64,000 bases of DNA from Anticarsia gemmatalis (GCF_050436995.1 NC_134763.1:7311001-7375000), one strand, 5' to 3'. Counted from the stretch's first letter, positions 24,301-33,725 are shown. Numbers and translations are program-made. The notes: generated from the sequence alone by a model not told the origin.

Positions 24301-27263
24301 CATGTTGGGTGGTGCCATTTACTTGATAAGATTCCCTACAATGTCATTAGAAGAGTTTGCTAACAGTGCAGCTCAGATTGGCATTTTATCTCCACAGGAG
24401 ACAATAGATATATTTTTACACTTTACTGCATCAAGCAAACCATTATTATCATACCCTATTAAAGCAAGAGCTGGATTGAAAGCACAGGTAATTTTTATTT
24501 TGTAATTTGACATTTGATTAAGTTTCAGTTGCATTTCTCATTATTAAAAAAGTCAAGGTTAAAATTTTAACAAGCCTTTTTCTGCATTTCAGATTTGCCA
24601 CAGATTCCAGTCTTGTGCCTACAGAAGCAACCAGTGGAGGTATCGTGGCAGATGTGATTCTATACAGTTCTGTGTTGACAAGAGAATATTTGTTGTTGGA
24701 TTTGGACTCTATGGGTCATCAAATGGTGCAGCTGACTATAATGTTAAGATTGAACTGAAGCGCTTGGGCAGAGTACTGGCTGAAAACAACACTAAATTCT
24801 TCTCAGATGGATCAAGTAACACTTTCCATGTGTACTTTGAAAACCCAATACAAATTGAGCCTGAATGTTTCTACACTGCCTCAGCTATATTAGATGGGAG
24901 TGAATTAAGTTATTTTGGACAGGAAGGACTAAGTGAAGTGTATATGGGAACAGTGACTTTCCAGTTTCATTGTTCATCTGAGAGTACAAACGGCACTGGA
25001 GTGCAAGGAGGACAAATACCAGAACTTATTTATTACGGACCCACAGTCAACACTTCATTGACAAACACAAACACTAATGAGGACTGACAATTGACTAGAT
25101 CTCGACCCTTTAATTATTATTCCGTATAGTAAAAGTCGGAACATTTAGAAATCTCAATATTTGGACAAAGTATATCTCAATTAAAATTTATTATAGGTAC
25201 TTAACCATTCCCCAATGTTAATTGTTTTGTTGAGAAACTTTAAAGTTCTTGTGTATATTGTTGAACTTGAATAGGAAATAAGATACGTACCTTAAGATTG
25301 TGATATGGGTGTCGTAAAAAGCTCTCTATTATCCATATAGGTTCTAGACCTATCATGATACAAATTCATTGCAATATGATAATATTATAGTAAATACTTA
25401 ATTATTATAATGTTTTGTTTTTATTTTACCCTAAACCAAACTGCTGAAGATATCAGCAATATATTCTTTATAAAACATGGCATCAAGAAGAAACACCTTT
25501 ATATGTCGACATGTGGTGAAGACTGATTTAAGAAAGCCGAGAACAATGATTGTTACAATACAGGTAGGTAAGTATTGTAAAGGCAGAATCTAACGTATTG
25601 TTGTTCAATCATTAGGCTAAATATTTCAGGTAACTGACTTGTTGGACCAAAATGACCAACAGAAACAAAATAAACTTAACATTAAAGATTAACTACACTT
25701 TAGATCAATCTCTAGACAAAACAACGTCAAACTTCACCTCATAGACTCAGGCAACATAGGAAATGAAATTCAACACAAAACAATAATCTGCTAATCTCTA
25801 AGGTACTCACCAGTGGGTGGAATGTTGATGCTCAAGGCTCTCGACAGCTTGAAGTACGTTCGGCCAACTTGGTAACAGCAGATAGGTACTGCATCACTGA
25901 CATCAATCAAAAGATCTGTAAAGGGTTGTTGAGGAAACTAGCCCAATAATAAGAGACAAAACCCTTAATTTTGTTACAGTAGAATGTTGGTGTATTTCAT
26001 ATACTTAGAATTAGATTTTAACCCTCTAAGTTTGGGGCGATTTAGCCTGTCTCTCTTACCTCTGCCTCTCTTACTCTCATGGCAGGTGGTCTACAAATAT
26101 TGGCCAGAGGGACATTATATATACAACCTTAGACATTGACACTATGACAAAGTCATCAGTTATCAGCTAGGTGTAAATTTTGCACACTTAAATAAGCAGT
26201 AAACATTTATAACTATGTAATTAATGGTGTGCAAAACTTTAAACAAGATCATTTAAAAAGCTAAAAGTCTTCCCCTCTTATTCATAAAAATATATGAAGT
26301 TATGAAAGGCTTATAAAGCATTTTGTTTCTTTCACTCCTTAGCAAAATGAAATAGAGAAAACATATTATAGTATTTTTTTAACTAAAATAGGTTTAAGGT
26401 ATTTTTATGAATAAGATGTTTATTAGAGCCTGTTTAATATCCATTAAACGTCCTCAAACGTCCAATGGATACTAAAGTATCCATAATTATATTACAATAC
26501 CCTCCACGGACGTTTGAGGGGATAAACTATTATAATTAATCTTTGTAAAAAGGATACGATCTGTGCCTTCCGTCCTGCATGTCATATACACACAAGCAGC
26601 TTGTGTATGGCTAGAAGGCCTGCCAATAGTGAGGTGGCGGGATAGTGCCATCTTGTAAAAGTTGCAAGCAATGTCTATCCGCTGCTGGTTGAGACGTAAC
26701 TGCTGGCAGAGAGCTGTGATTCCCTGCCGAGCTTTCCTCAATGTGACCTCTCTGGATTCTTGGCCAATTCCAGCATTGAATGCTAAAATGAAATCATTGT
26801 TTAGTAACTGCCTATTGATGAATACTTTTAGAAGTTTATACTTAGTAATAACTTAAAATATATTCCAAGTACAGTATATTTGAGGGTTTATTTCAAATTT
26901 GTGAGTTCGGCTTGTTATGACTCCCAATATATAAACAAGGAGCAGATTACTTTCATAATACATTACTGATTATTTTAGATTTTTATTGCTAACAAACTCA
27001 CTGTTTTTTAAAACTAAGTGGCTTATTTTGTTAAATAAGAATATTTTACCTCTTCCAAAACCAGTAGCACCTCCTTTAGACTCAGCAGAGACAAACTGTC
27101 CGATTGCAGAAGCTCCGCCGTGTGCATTCTCTTGAAACTCAACTTCAGGTACAATTATATTGTCTTCTAGCACTGTACCACAATTTGTACACACGGCATC
27201 CCCACGGGCTGGGTCCACCTCGATCTCTGAGGACCCACAGTGCTTGCATTTTTTCCCCGACAT
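334..27263 (-). CDS. BRF1: Transcription factor IIIB 90 kDa subunit (BRF1), 3'-partial at the left edge
   Basis: This is the TFIIB-related subunit of TFIIIB, which recruits RNA polymerase III to tRNA, 5S and similar promoters in the nucleus. Coding exons in transcript order are 27263-27050, 26782-26558, 25915-25811, 3847-3698, 1645-1419 and 469-334. All junctions are GT-AG and the phases match, giving about 352 residues here. The N-terminus MSGKKCKHCG opens a zinc ribbon (C6, C9, C25, C28). Two cyclin-like repeats follow: about residues 85-165 (GIGQESREVTL, LNQQRIDIACNFYKMALSRH, CRTEGTDH) and about 182-265 (DPCLYILRF, EHEVSMTALRMVQRMKRD, GRRPSGICGAALLIAAR, HESTLRKRLLEF). An acidic coiled stretch (LMDEEDGEKELTELQREIE) comes last. 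The Brf-homology region must lie past base 1. I chose the ATG just before the zinc ribbon. The third intron is about 22 kb and contains a complete gene on the other strand. Human BRF1 is 677 residues, so roughly half is missing. Confidence 0.93.
690..800 (-). mobile_element. tRNA-like SINE fragment
   Basis: Read on the minus strand, bases 748-738 are GGTTCGATTCC, a perfect Pol III B box. It is preceded by GCGGAGCGTCAGGTCTCG, as in the tRNA-like head of insect SINEs. No complete cloverleaf can be drawn, so a functional tRNA is unlikely. It lies in the BRF1 intron between the exons at 334-469 and 1419-1645. Confidence 0.45.
1283..1322 (-). repeat. Short retroposon tail remnant
   Basis: On the minus strand this reads TAGACCCTTGCCCAGCAGTGGGACAG. 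The GCCCAGCAGTGGGACAG core is a phrase I know from lepidopteran non-LTR element tails. Related pieces on the plus strand are at 4620-4690 and 16375-16440. The remnant lies in a BRF1 intron. Confidence 0.4.
2826..2968 (+). repeat. Non-LTR retrotransposon (LINE) 3' end remnant
   Basis: The stretch GTGGCCAGGACTTTCCTGCC to TTTACTTTTCGTATCACTGA and ATACGTGTCAGCATTTGACC ends in a TAATAAATTATTTGATTTTGATTTT tail built of TTGATT units. Such a tail of short repeats is typical of insect LINE 3' ends. No open reading frame survives. Family assignment is from memory, and it lies in the BRF1 intron between the exons at 1419-1645 and 3698-3847. Confidence 0.5.
4618..4690 (+). repeat. Retroposon tail remnant (AGCAGTGGG type)
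   Basis: The sequence reads TTGCCGAGCGCTTAACCCCTCCTTCGATTGGGAGGAGAACC and then CCTAGCAGTGGGTCAGTAAT. The CTCC...GGGAGGAG arms and the CAGCAGTGGGACAG-like end match the fragments at 16375-16440 and, reversed, at 1283-1322. I read these as three decayed 3' ends of one LINE family. Confidence 0.45.
8440..8640 (-). repeat. Possible decayed SINE
   Basis: The minus strand carries GGTTTGAACTC (B-box-like) preceded by GTGCCTCA, about 150 bases after a TGACAAGCATGG-like head at the other end. This looks like an old tRNA-derived insertion, but no second copy is seen in the window. Confidence 0.25.
12261..12474. mobile_element. mariner-derived MITE with long terminal inverted repeats
   Basis: The left end TTAGTTCGGGGAAAAAGT (12261-12318) and the right end (12417-12474), reverse-complemented as TTAGGTCGGGGAAAAAGT, match over 58 bases with three mismatches. 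Both ends abut a TA dinucleotide, the mariner/Tc1 target duplication. The element is only 214 bp and has no transposase frame. The centre holds GTACCCAAATATCGAGCTTT, which resembles part of a mariner transposase gene, so this is probably an internal-deletion derivative of an autonomous mariner. It sits in the BRF1 intron. Confidence 0.85.
14440..14760 (+). promoter_or_regulatory. GC-rich, promoter-like patch (candidate distal BTBD promoter)
   Basis: This is a short CpG-rich island (GTTCGCGCCGCGGCGTGAGA and following) in very AT-rich intron. A plausible untranslated leader follows, with a tiny frame starting ATGTTGCAAGGGCACG near 14688 and a donor-like CTA|GTAAGC near 14755. The BTBD alternative exon at 21281 has a splice acceptor just upstream and so needs a 5' exon somewhere to the left. 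That is the only reason for linking the two. No TATA box is seen. Confidence 0.25.
16375..16440 (+). repeat. Retroposon tail remnant (AGCAGTGGG type)
   Basis: The sequence reads CTCAAAGCCTAACCGCTCCC, then AATTGGAAAGGACACCCTGC and TTAGCAGTGGGACAAAAATAGG. It aligns by eye with the fragment at 4618-4690 and belongs to the same decayed family. Confidence 0.45.
17622..17668 (+). repeat. SINE B-box fragment
   Basis: AGACGGAGTTGTGGGTTCAACTCCCACGCGATG carries the B box GGTTCAACTCC, with GTGGG and CCCAC arms forming a T-arm-like stem. The A-box half is absent. It is probably a truncated copy of a SINE family like that at 11-221. Confidence 0.4.
17940..18190 (+). repeat. Lepidopteran interspersed repeat
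   Basis: The stretch runs from TTGTCGTATGGTTAGTGGTC through GCCTTTGACGTGGCTTAACGAC and ACGTGCCCTCCAAAGGACGG to CGTTTACCGGTGAGCGCAACTGG. I recognise this as repeated sequence of moth and butterfly genomes. The start is echoed at 18668-18735 (CGTACGGTAACCGGTCAGCC). No reading frame is preserved and the class is not certain. Confidence 0.45.
18511..18635 (+). mobile_element. tRNA-derived SINE, second copy (internally deleted)
   Basis: GCCTCCGTGGCGCAGTGATA opens the copy, followed by GGGTTTAATTCCCACACG and the shared body GGTCTGGTTGTACTTTGTGTCC. Compared with the copy at 11-221, about 30 bases between A and B boxes are missing, and the tail after AAAAGTCC is lost. It sits between two pieces of another repeat (17940-18190 and 18668-18735). 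Confidence 0.7.
19365..19500 (+). repeat. Lepidopteran interspersed repeat remnant
   Basis: CACGAAAAAACGATCGGACGG, ATTTTGGAACATTGATTGC, and ACGCGGATAAAGTCG followed by GAAGCTAGT fit a repeat I know from lepidopteran genomes (a 'hopeless-coding' piece ending in GCTAGT). A GGAT tetramer run at 19368-19380 precedes it. The class is not certain. Confidence 0.4.
19962..20080 (+). repeat. Retroelement 3' remnant (RTE-like, tentative)
   Basis: GTGAAAACCGCATGAAATTCC, GTTTAGTAGTTATTGAGTTTATCG, then AGACAGACAAAGGCGGCGAGG and GGACTTTATTTTATGAGTG form a phrase recurrent in Lepidoptera, usually the 3' end of a non-LTR element. No coding capacity is left. Confidence 0.4.
20477..20614. repeat. Imperfect palindrome (hairpin)
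   Basis: ACATATTCGGTTCGGCA at 20482-20498 is the exact reverse complement of 20593-20609. Pairing resumes further in: CAAAACCGA near 20507 pairs with TCGGTTTTG near 20571. The arms total about 35-40 bases around a ~65-base centre. It abuts a retroposon tail that begins near 20620. It may be a fold-back MITE, but no target duplication is obvious. Confidence 0.7.
20620..20750 (+). mobile_element. Non-LTR retroposon/SINE 3' tail with poly(A)
   Basis: The stretch AAGGGTCGGCAACGCGCACG to GTTGCAGGCGTCCATAGGCTGC, CATCAGGTGGGCCGCATGC and GATTGCCACCGTCGTGGTAT ends in ten A residues at 20741-20750. This is a very common lepidopteran retroposon 3' end, recognised from memory. The short frames here on both strands are by-products. 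Confidence 0.65.
21281..21398 (+). CDS. Alternative first coding exon of the BTBD3/6-like gene
   Basis: ATG at 21281 opens a 39-codon exon (MNSSVDFFESLIDEDGRFAE to RPRQRQLAQ) that ends at a GT donor (CTCAAG|GTACAC) in phase 1. The exon at 22563 needs exactly phase 1, so splicing gives ...RQRQLAQ-AENINNGGG. Acceptors at 21239-21240 (TTTGTTTCAG) and 21273-21274 show that it is spliced to an upstream untranslated exon, not yet located. The composition is protein-like and unlike the intron around it. It cannot join the exon at 22249, because splicing into that leads to a stop. Not seen: any similarity to a known domain. Confidence 0.6.
21605..21660 (-). repeat. B-box-bearing fragment, possibly SINE
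   Basis: On the minus strand, bases 21649-21639 read GGTTCGAATCC, a perfect B box, followed by GAGGTCACGGCTTGATGACC. It lies in the BTBD first intron. A chance match is possible. Confidence 0.25.
22169..22189 (+). CDS. Short upstream ORF in the BTBD 5' leader
   Basis: AACAAAATGG gives an ATG in strong Kozak context. It opens a six-codon frame (MADVNA) that stops at 22189, 59 bases before the main ATG at 22249. If this leader is transcribed, the frame could dampen translation of the MSNLCSR isoform. Whether the transcription start lies upstream of it is not known. Confidence 0.35.
   Translation: MADVNA
22249..25087 (+). CDS. BTB/POZ domain-containing protein, BTBD3/BTBD6 (Lute)-like, BTB-BACK-PHR
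   Basis: This is probably a Cullin-3 substrate adaptor, like BTBD6 and Drosophila Lute, which act in neural development. Exons are 22249-22348, 22563-22844, 22933-23080, 23165-23381, 24122-24487 and 24593-25087. All are GT-AG with matching phases, giving 535 residues. Residues 1-95 are low complexity (Ser/Pro/Thr rich). WQATKPTVRERNAAMFNN then leads into the BTB fold (about 115-215: SDITFIVG, IPAHKYVLATASSVFYAMFY, VPDVEPSAFLTLLKYIY). The BACK domain follows (about 225-330: FEEPELMQRCWEVIDAQ, EEFANSAAQIGILS). The PHR jelly roll is about 375-520 (HRFQSCAYRSNQWRYRGRCD, VVGFGLYGSS, STNGTGVQGGQIPELIYY). The lead-in WQATKPT recalls BTBD2, but the body matches BTBD3/6 better. The gene lies wholly within the BRF1 third intron on the opposite strand. 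A candidate poly(A) signal, ATTAAA, is at 25180-25185. Confidence 0.92.
23382..23528 (+). CDS. Alternative 3' terminal extension of BTBD exon 4 (intron-retained isoform)
   Basis: If the donor after ...CWEVIDAQ is not used, the frame continues open for 48 more codons (VCESTENLATMCIEPSSSYS, then SLLMELSESSSRNFSSPESM and DNVRSICN) and stops at 23526-23528. The added tail is serine-rich and reads like real coding sequence. Intron sequence in this AT-rich genome would normally hit a stop much sooner. AATAAA-type signals follow before the next exon, for example near 23726, 24047 and 24080. The product would keep the BTB domain but lose most of BACK and all of PHR. A lucky open intron remains possible. 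Confidence 0.4.
   Translation, partial: VCESTENLATMCIEPSSSYSSLLMELSESSSRNFSSPESMDNVRSICN
26430..26522. repeat. Small inverted-repeat element in BRF1 intron 2
   Basis: CCTCAAACGTCC at 26452-26463 is the exact reverse complement of 26508-26519. A nested GATACTAAAGTATC palindrome and CCATT...AATGG arms lie within. It ends about 35 bases from the BRF1 donor at 26557. It could be a tiny MITE; no target duplication was identified. Confidence 0.4.
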
Positions 27264-28380
27264 CGTTCTAAGCGATAAAAACAAAAATATAAACACCGCG
27301 GAATATATAGGTTAAATGCATTTCTAAACGAGATTGTTGGCCAGTGTACCTTCCGCTTTGAACTATTTATTTTTACTTAAGCAGCTTTCTATCATCCGGA
27401 GTTGAATTAAGTTAACGTGCTTAAATAATTATCTACAACTGACGATAAAACATCAAAATATTTTGAAATAAAATCGAGCAGCAGGCTCAACCTGACGGAG
27501 GATAGTATTTTATCAATTTGCCACTCGTAGAATAGTAGACAAAGATAAATATTACGTGTTTATGGTTAATCTGAAAGGGATAAAAATACACGAAATCGCA
27601 AAATTGCAATTTACATGGAACGCTGTTCAATATTATTAGTGACAGTGAATGTCATATTGACGCAAATGACGTTTGAAGTGATGTACCATAATCTAGTGCT
27701 GTTTTAAGTTACACTACAGTTTAAAATGACTACCGTATTTTAGTATATTCTCAGTCAGAATTTACTTAGGGATCCTTGGAGTGAACTATGAACTCGTAAA
27801 GTAAATTAAGTTACATTTTTGTTTAACTAACTAGTTAGTATAATTTAGTACAGTCCGTTTAGCCCTATGCATTATCATAGAGATGATTCAACAGCTACGT
27901 AAGCCATTATCAATCAATGTTATAATCTAGATTAGAAAAGCAAGTTCATAGGTTATTTACAGTCCATTTAGTTTTAACAACAAACATTGGGTACTAAAAA
28001 GTCTTTAAATTCCGTACTGATTAAGTAAGTGCTCAGGCACCTGGAGTTGAAATACTTGATTACCTATGAACAATAACAAAATGACTTGCAATTTCATTAA
28101 TTGCATCAGAATTTCTATCACAAAAAGTAATGTGATCATATTATCAGTTATTCTTTATTTTTATTAAACCGTATCTCATGAATATAATGTATGACGTTAT
28201 AAGAATAGAACAGTTTTAAATAGATTAATAAAATTTTAACTATGAAGATAACTGTTAAATACGTTTCAACTCAACATTTTATTTTATTTAAGTTTGATAA
28301 GATTACCACGGACAAAATTCTGAAAAGTGATATAAAATGAGTTTCACTGGTAGTGGATGTAGTCGAGCATCTTCGTTTCC
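27264..28380. other. Divergent interval between BRF1 and distal kayak promoter
   Basis: AT-rich sequence with no open frame of note. It must hold the BRF1 promoter and leader, starting just above 27263 in minus-strand sense (CGCGGTGTTTATATTTTTG). I see no TATA box at a convincing distance and no repeats. Confidence 0.5.
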
Positions 28381-28883
28381 CAAATTCGTATGACGTCATA
28401 CAAAAGAAGCCTTGCCATTGGTGGAATATCACGCTACACAGTATTTTTAGACGATGAGATCACCCTTCAATTTCGTTTAGGCTGAAGTATGACAACACGA
28501 CCAAAAAGTAACTTCGTTCGTATTAAAGCGAGGCACTTATGTCGTTTTAGAAATAAAACATGACAAATTCTTAGGAGAAGGGCATCCCCAAAGCGACGAC
28601 GACGTCATCGTTTCGTTTGTGTGCAAACTGCAATGATGAGTCATCATTGTTGTGTTCTCGTTCTTGGATTATCTTTTTCAATTCAAGGCGCCTTATTTTG
28701 ATTCTGTTGCTGTCATTAGTGAACTGTCACAAGTAACTTCGCAGTTCGCAGTATTAGATAGTTACGCGGAACTACAAACTTTTGTTTGAAGTTAGATCAG
28801 ATAGATAAAACGCGTTGTTTGTGTTGGACAAATTACGTAAATCATATTTAGTGTGTTTCTTGGACATAAGTGAATTTGAACTA
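28381..28883 (+). promoter_or_regulatory. Distal kayak promoter region with CRE and AP-1 sites
   Basis: A full CRE palindrome, ATGACGTCAT, has its core at 28391-28398. An extended AP-1 palindrome, ATGATGAGTCATCAT, has its core at 28637-28643, and a near-CRE (CGACGTCATCG) lies at about 28600. All are within 500 bases of the first ATG of the exon at 28884. CRE and AP-1 sites are established inputs of fos-family promoters. Use of these particular sites is inferred, and no clear TATA box is present. Confidence 0.45.
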
Positions 28884-29015
28884 ATGACGATGAAGCTGGA
28901 AATCAGTGATAGTCAATCAAACCAGTCGGACTTATCTTGCGACAGTCAATCGTCGCAAGGTTCCTCCACAAATGATTTTGTTTCGTCCATACCAACCTCT
29001 CGATCATTGCTCACG
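28884..29015 (+). CDS. kay: kayak (Fos) alternative first coding exon, distal
   Basis: ATG at 28884 opens 44 codons (MTMKLEISDSQSNQSDLSCD, then SQSSQGSSTNDF and SIPTSRSLLT) and ends at a strong donor, CACG|GTAAGT, in phase 0. That is the phase needed by the common kayak exon at 57042. The Ser-rich N-terminus with DSQSSQGSSTNDF recalls the N-termini of vertebrate Fos proteins. The frame is open upstream, but the first ATG is 28884. With the common exons it would give a 402-residue protein. The exon lies 28 kb from its partner, so assignment to kayak rests on phase, strand, promoter motifs and the lack of any other plus-strand gene between them. Confidence 0.65.
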
Positions 29016-32000
29016 GTAAGTTAATGATCCCTAATGAATGATGATTGCAGCTGGTGACGGGTTAAACGTAAAGTTTAATAAGAAACTTACTTCAGAACTT
29101 TATTTGAAACTTCGAATAGAACCTACATGGTATATGAATGAACTTTTCAGATAATGTTGATTTGCACTTGTTTTTCTAGAATGTTATCAACAGTTGAACA
29201 CACTATGTTTTTAAATTAACTACAAATCACTTGTTTTTGTCATAATTATACATCTTAGATCTAATTTTGACAGACCTTGAAATGAGTTTACTTCCTGGAA
29301 GTGGTAAAAATTACAATAAATTAAAAACACAATATGGGTATCAAAGTCTTTGTGCTAGAAAATGAGGAATTAACATATTCCTTGTGTATTGTAAGTAAAA
29401 ACATACACAATTCCATAGAAAATGACAGTAAAATAGTACAAATTCAAGGAATATCGGGTTTAAAGGAAAACAAACATGTTTTCTATAGTGAAGCATTTGA
29501 CTAAATTGAATAATAGTTATAAGGTGTACATTACATAATGCCTAGTACTTTAGAAGGCCAACAATCAATGTTTTACAATGCTATTTACATGAATTTGCAA
29601 GTAACATATTACATGGTCACAATATCAAATCATTGACAGGACAAAAAAAGACATTTATCTTTCAAGTATTGTTATTGTTAATGTACAGTTCCTACAACAG
29701 ATCAGCCATAATTACAATAATTATGACATAGCTACTTCCAAACCGATATCAAAATTTTATCAATAATATAAAAATATATTATGCCACAATATTTCTTAAA
29801 ACACTGATACGATTCTTCTACATGGATGTGATAACGTTTTATCTAATATCTGCAGATATACTATAGATAACGTAACACCTACTGATTAGTCACCTGCCAT
29901 TTTTAGTGGCTGTGTCACAGTAAACAAATTATGTTCGCTTTTGATAAGATTCTAAGAACCTCGTATTTACAGATATTACGTTATTCTTTTACAAATTATT
30001 GTTGTTGTTTTATACACAGGCTTTGTGATTATAATATAGATGATATTACTATTGGCATTTACACATAAAATCATTCTTAGTGCTTATGTTAGAAACACAT
30101 ACATTAAATCACACCTTGTTCCCGTAGGCGAGAGACCAAATAACTACAGGCTCCTTACAGTACCTTATGTTAGAAATCTTTGTTACTAATCCTAGATGAA
30201 TCTGTTCTAAAATTATGTTGGTACTGTACTGTCTGCATTAAATGGAAGCACTTTCTTTCAAGTTAGTTACCAAATGAATGACTTCAGGAAACTATTCTTC
30301 GGGAATCTGTTTATTTAATGTTAATTCTATTACTGTAGCCTAATGTAGTATTCCTATTCAAATATAATTACTTGACATAGTTTATTTTTAAATACTGTGA
30401 CCTTTATTATTATCAAACAATTCCTACCCAGACCACAAATAAATAAATAGGTAGTTGTAATACCAGTTAGAACATGTTGACATTATAAATAATAAAAAAC
30501 CCCTGTTTCATCACTTCAGAATATGTGTAGGATTTTCTTATCTGTTGAAATTCTAAAACCAGCTTTCATACTTTGGTTCTCTCTATCCATCTCATAGGCC
30601 TGACACTTCTCCATAAGTTTTCAATGTAAAATAAAAAGAACTGTTGTTTATAAGAATTGGTATTATTAATCTAGCTTCCGTCCGGGGCTTTTCCCTTTGG
30701 CTCCTAAGAATTCCTCTATCCTTCCCAAGGAATCATCCTACCAAAATTTAACTTTCTATGCTCATTCGTTTTGGCTGTGCATTGTCCATCAGTCACTCGG
30801 TAACAGAAGAGTTTTATAGATTTCAATTACCCATTGTTACTCAGGAAATATGCATACACAAAATGTAAATATTATCCTGTCTGCCCCATAGCATAAAATT
30901 TAATATTCTAGTCTAAATAATAAATTATATATCATATAACTTTAGGAAATTGAACATGAATATCCTTCTATCCTTATTATAAAATATCCCAGAAACTGAT
31001 TAGCTCAGTAGGAACCATCATGCGGTTGCCCTTTTCGAATAATTTTATATGGGAAACTCATTGGACTATATATAAAATATAGCTATAAAATACCTTGCCA
31101 AATAAAGGATTAGTAATAAGTAATACTAATACTACGTAATGTCCTTATTAGGTCGCCATATGCAACAGATAAAAACAATGAATGAGTAGTTATTATTTTA
31201 ATTAGTACCTAATCAATAATTGTGAGGAACTGCTATAAATATAATAATATGACTCAATAATACTTTGTAATTTGCGTCACAGTAGCAATAAAGGCGCATC
31301 TTAAAGAACACTTAGCGCCCTAAGTTTGTCTTGATGCATATTGCTCCTTATTAATATTATTTGAAGTGTCGCCTACACTTCAAGTCTTCAATAGGCTAAG
31401 CAGAACTAGGTATGTTTCTTTTTCAAAAGAACACTTACCTTATATGTCTGTTCAAACCGCAGACCTAGGATTTAAGAGTGATCTTTTTCACTCATAGCAG
31501 TTGGTAATTGTTTTCATATACCTAACTGTTCGATTCTTACTGTATTTTTTTTCGATAAAAACTTTCAACTCATAATTAGGTTTACACTTCAGGATAGGTT
31601 CTGCAACCACTTTTACTCCTAGTTTCCTCTATTAGAATATATCGATAATAGCTTAAGTATATCGCATGTGTATCTTGCCTATTATATAATAGTGTTGTTA
31701 TTTCTTTTATATTGTTTTTATTAAGTTAACACGTGTAGGTGTTCGTCTTATACCCACCATGTTACGTAAATACCACCAAGTTATGATAACAATTTTGTTT
31801 TCAACAATGGTGTTTCCTTAATTGCTTAACGCTGGAATTATTTTCCAATATGTAAATCAAGGCATATAATTAATTGCGACGGTATGGTTTCAATCTCGAT
31901 TACTTTAGCTAGCTTACTCTGAAAACATATTGTTTTATGTCCGTGGTTTAAACACTTACGCAAAAGAAATATGTATAACACCTCAAATTGCTTGATCCTC

Positions 32001-32605
32001 CTTGATTGATAAGGCCCTAGTTTTGCGCCCTTTTCCATGCAACCGAACATTTGCGGAACTTTTAGGAAGCCGTTTTTCTGCTATTGTGTAGCATTACCTC
32101 CCTGAAACCTGAACTGTGCTATTATTTGCCCGTACAATGAGATGTTAGAATATGAATAAGGCAAGGAGAGTTTGTAAGGATCGAATGGTCTCTATCTACC
32201 TAAAAAATAGGCTTGATATAATGTATGTGCCATTATTTTACCCTAAAATCTGTATTAAGGACCTCACCCTTCTTTCTATTAGTATGGTGCTTCAATATAC
32301 CTGAGGTAAACAGTACGTGGACTATGTCACCTCGTTGTAACCTTTCTCGGAACTTCACGCGTGTAGTGTGTGATTACGACTTAATTCCTTTGTTGTCGAT
32401 GTAAAGTGAAGCTAATTAAATATACCGTTTAGTTACACATGTATTGGACTATATTGTAAAAATCCTCTATCCTTTTCTGTCACTGTCTTCAATTAAGAAC
32501 TTTGACTCTTTTATATCGTTAACCTTTTATTTAATAACGTTGAATTTGAGGTATCCCGGGTAATAGGTTCGATTTTTTTTATTGCTTTGCTACCAGAACA
32601 AGGAT

Positions 32606-32623
32606 TCTCTCTCTCTCTCTCTT
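32606..32623. repeat. (TC)n microsatellite
   Basis: TTCTCTCTCTCTCTCTCT, followed by CTTTCTCGCC. A simple dinucleotide repeat in the kayak intron. Confidence 0.85.
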
Positions 32624-33599
32624 TCTCGCCTTTCCTCTCATACGGTGGTGAGGTCAGTCTGAAAACTTTCCTTCTTTTCTTGATCGGACTACGATGGAGA
32701 ACGGAGATAGGTCATATAAATAAGAGAGTTCGAAACAAAAATCATCATCAAAATTTTCCATTGCTGGGTCCCAGAATGATCCTAAAATTCGTAAGTAAAA
32801 ACTAGTCTCTAGGTGTTATTTACTTATTCACGGTTCACCGCGATCCGTCGACTTTTTGCAAAGCGCCGATTGAATACCAGCTGCAAAAACTGCCATGATT
32901 AACCTTTGGCTGACCATTTGATTCCTTTGTGTTGAAGAATCGTGTTACTTAATCCTAGTTTGTGGATTTATGATTTTACTTACGTTATGCTAAATTAGCA
33001 CCAGACAGCGTGGTTTTGTTTGTGGAGATGACTTCATCTTAAGGCGAAAATCTTATTAAAAGAAAAGAATAAAGTAATAGTTATGTTGATAAGTATCTTT
33101 CATAAAAGTTGGCAATCCGTAATAAGCTACATTTTTGCGTACTTTGCAGATCTCCGCCTGGCTTCATGCCCTGATCCATTGTTCTAGTTTCCAATGTTTA
33201 CAATAATGTAAACATGCCATGCAAGCCTACGTGACCTAAAATGGAAAACCCCTCGTAAAAATCATGAGTAATGCTGATGAGTGCCTTCATTCATTAATAA
33301 ATGTTTATTTTATGTGAAAAAAATCGTCAGTACCTATACGTCCAATTTACCCAACCAAAACGGGTACCTAATATTTTGTAGAGTAACTTATTTATACAAA
33401 AATTTATCAAATTGATCATCTACTATCTAGGTGTATAAAGTAATTTAAAATTTAAAAAAAAAATGCTCATACTTTAGGCTGGATCTTCAACAGAAAAATA
33501 CGAAATATATTACATGGCTTTTCGCTAAATAGTATGATCTGTAAAATAAATAATTAAATTAATAACCACTTAATAAACATTATAGACTGCTAGATGTTC

Positions 33600-33725
33600 G
33601 AAACAAGGTTACAGCAGGAAAACATTGTCGAGTGGCGATGACCGCGCTCGGCGCTGACGTCACCGGTTCGAGGAAAACTCGTGGGTCTCGGGCCCACGCT
33701 TCGCGAGCGCGGGCCGAGACACTCG
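33600..33725. promoter_or_regulatory. CpG-rich patch with CRE and stem-loop in kayak intron
   Basis: A sharp CpG-rich island in AT-rich intron holds a CRE core (TGACGTCA, 33655-33662) followed by CCGGTTCG. Next comes a GC stem in which TCTCGGGCCCACGC pairs imperfectly with GAGCGCGGGCCGAGA at about 33685-33720. No ATG-led exon with a donor follows. It is a candidate enhancer or untranslated-exon promoter of kayak. Confidence 0.35.
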
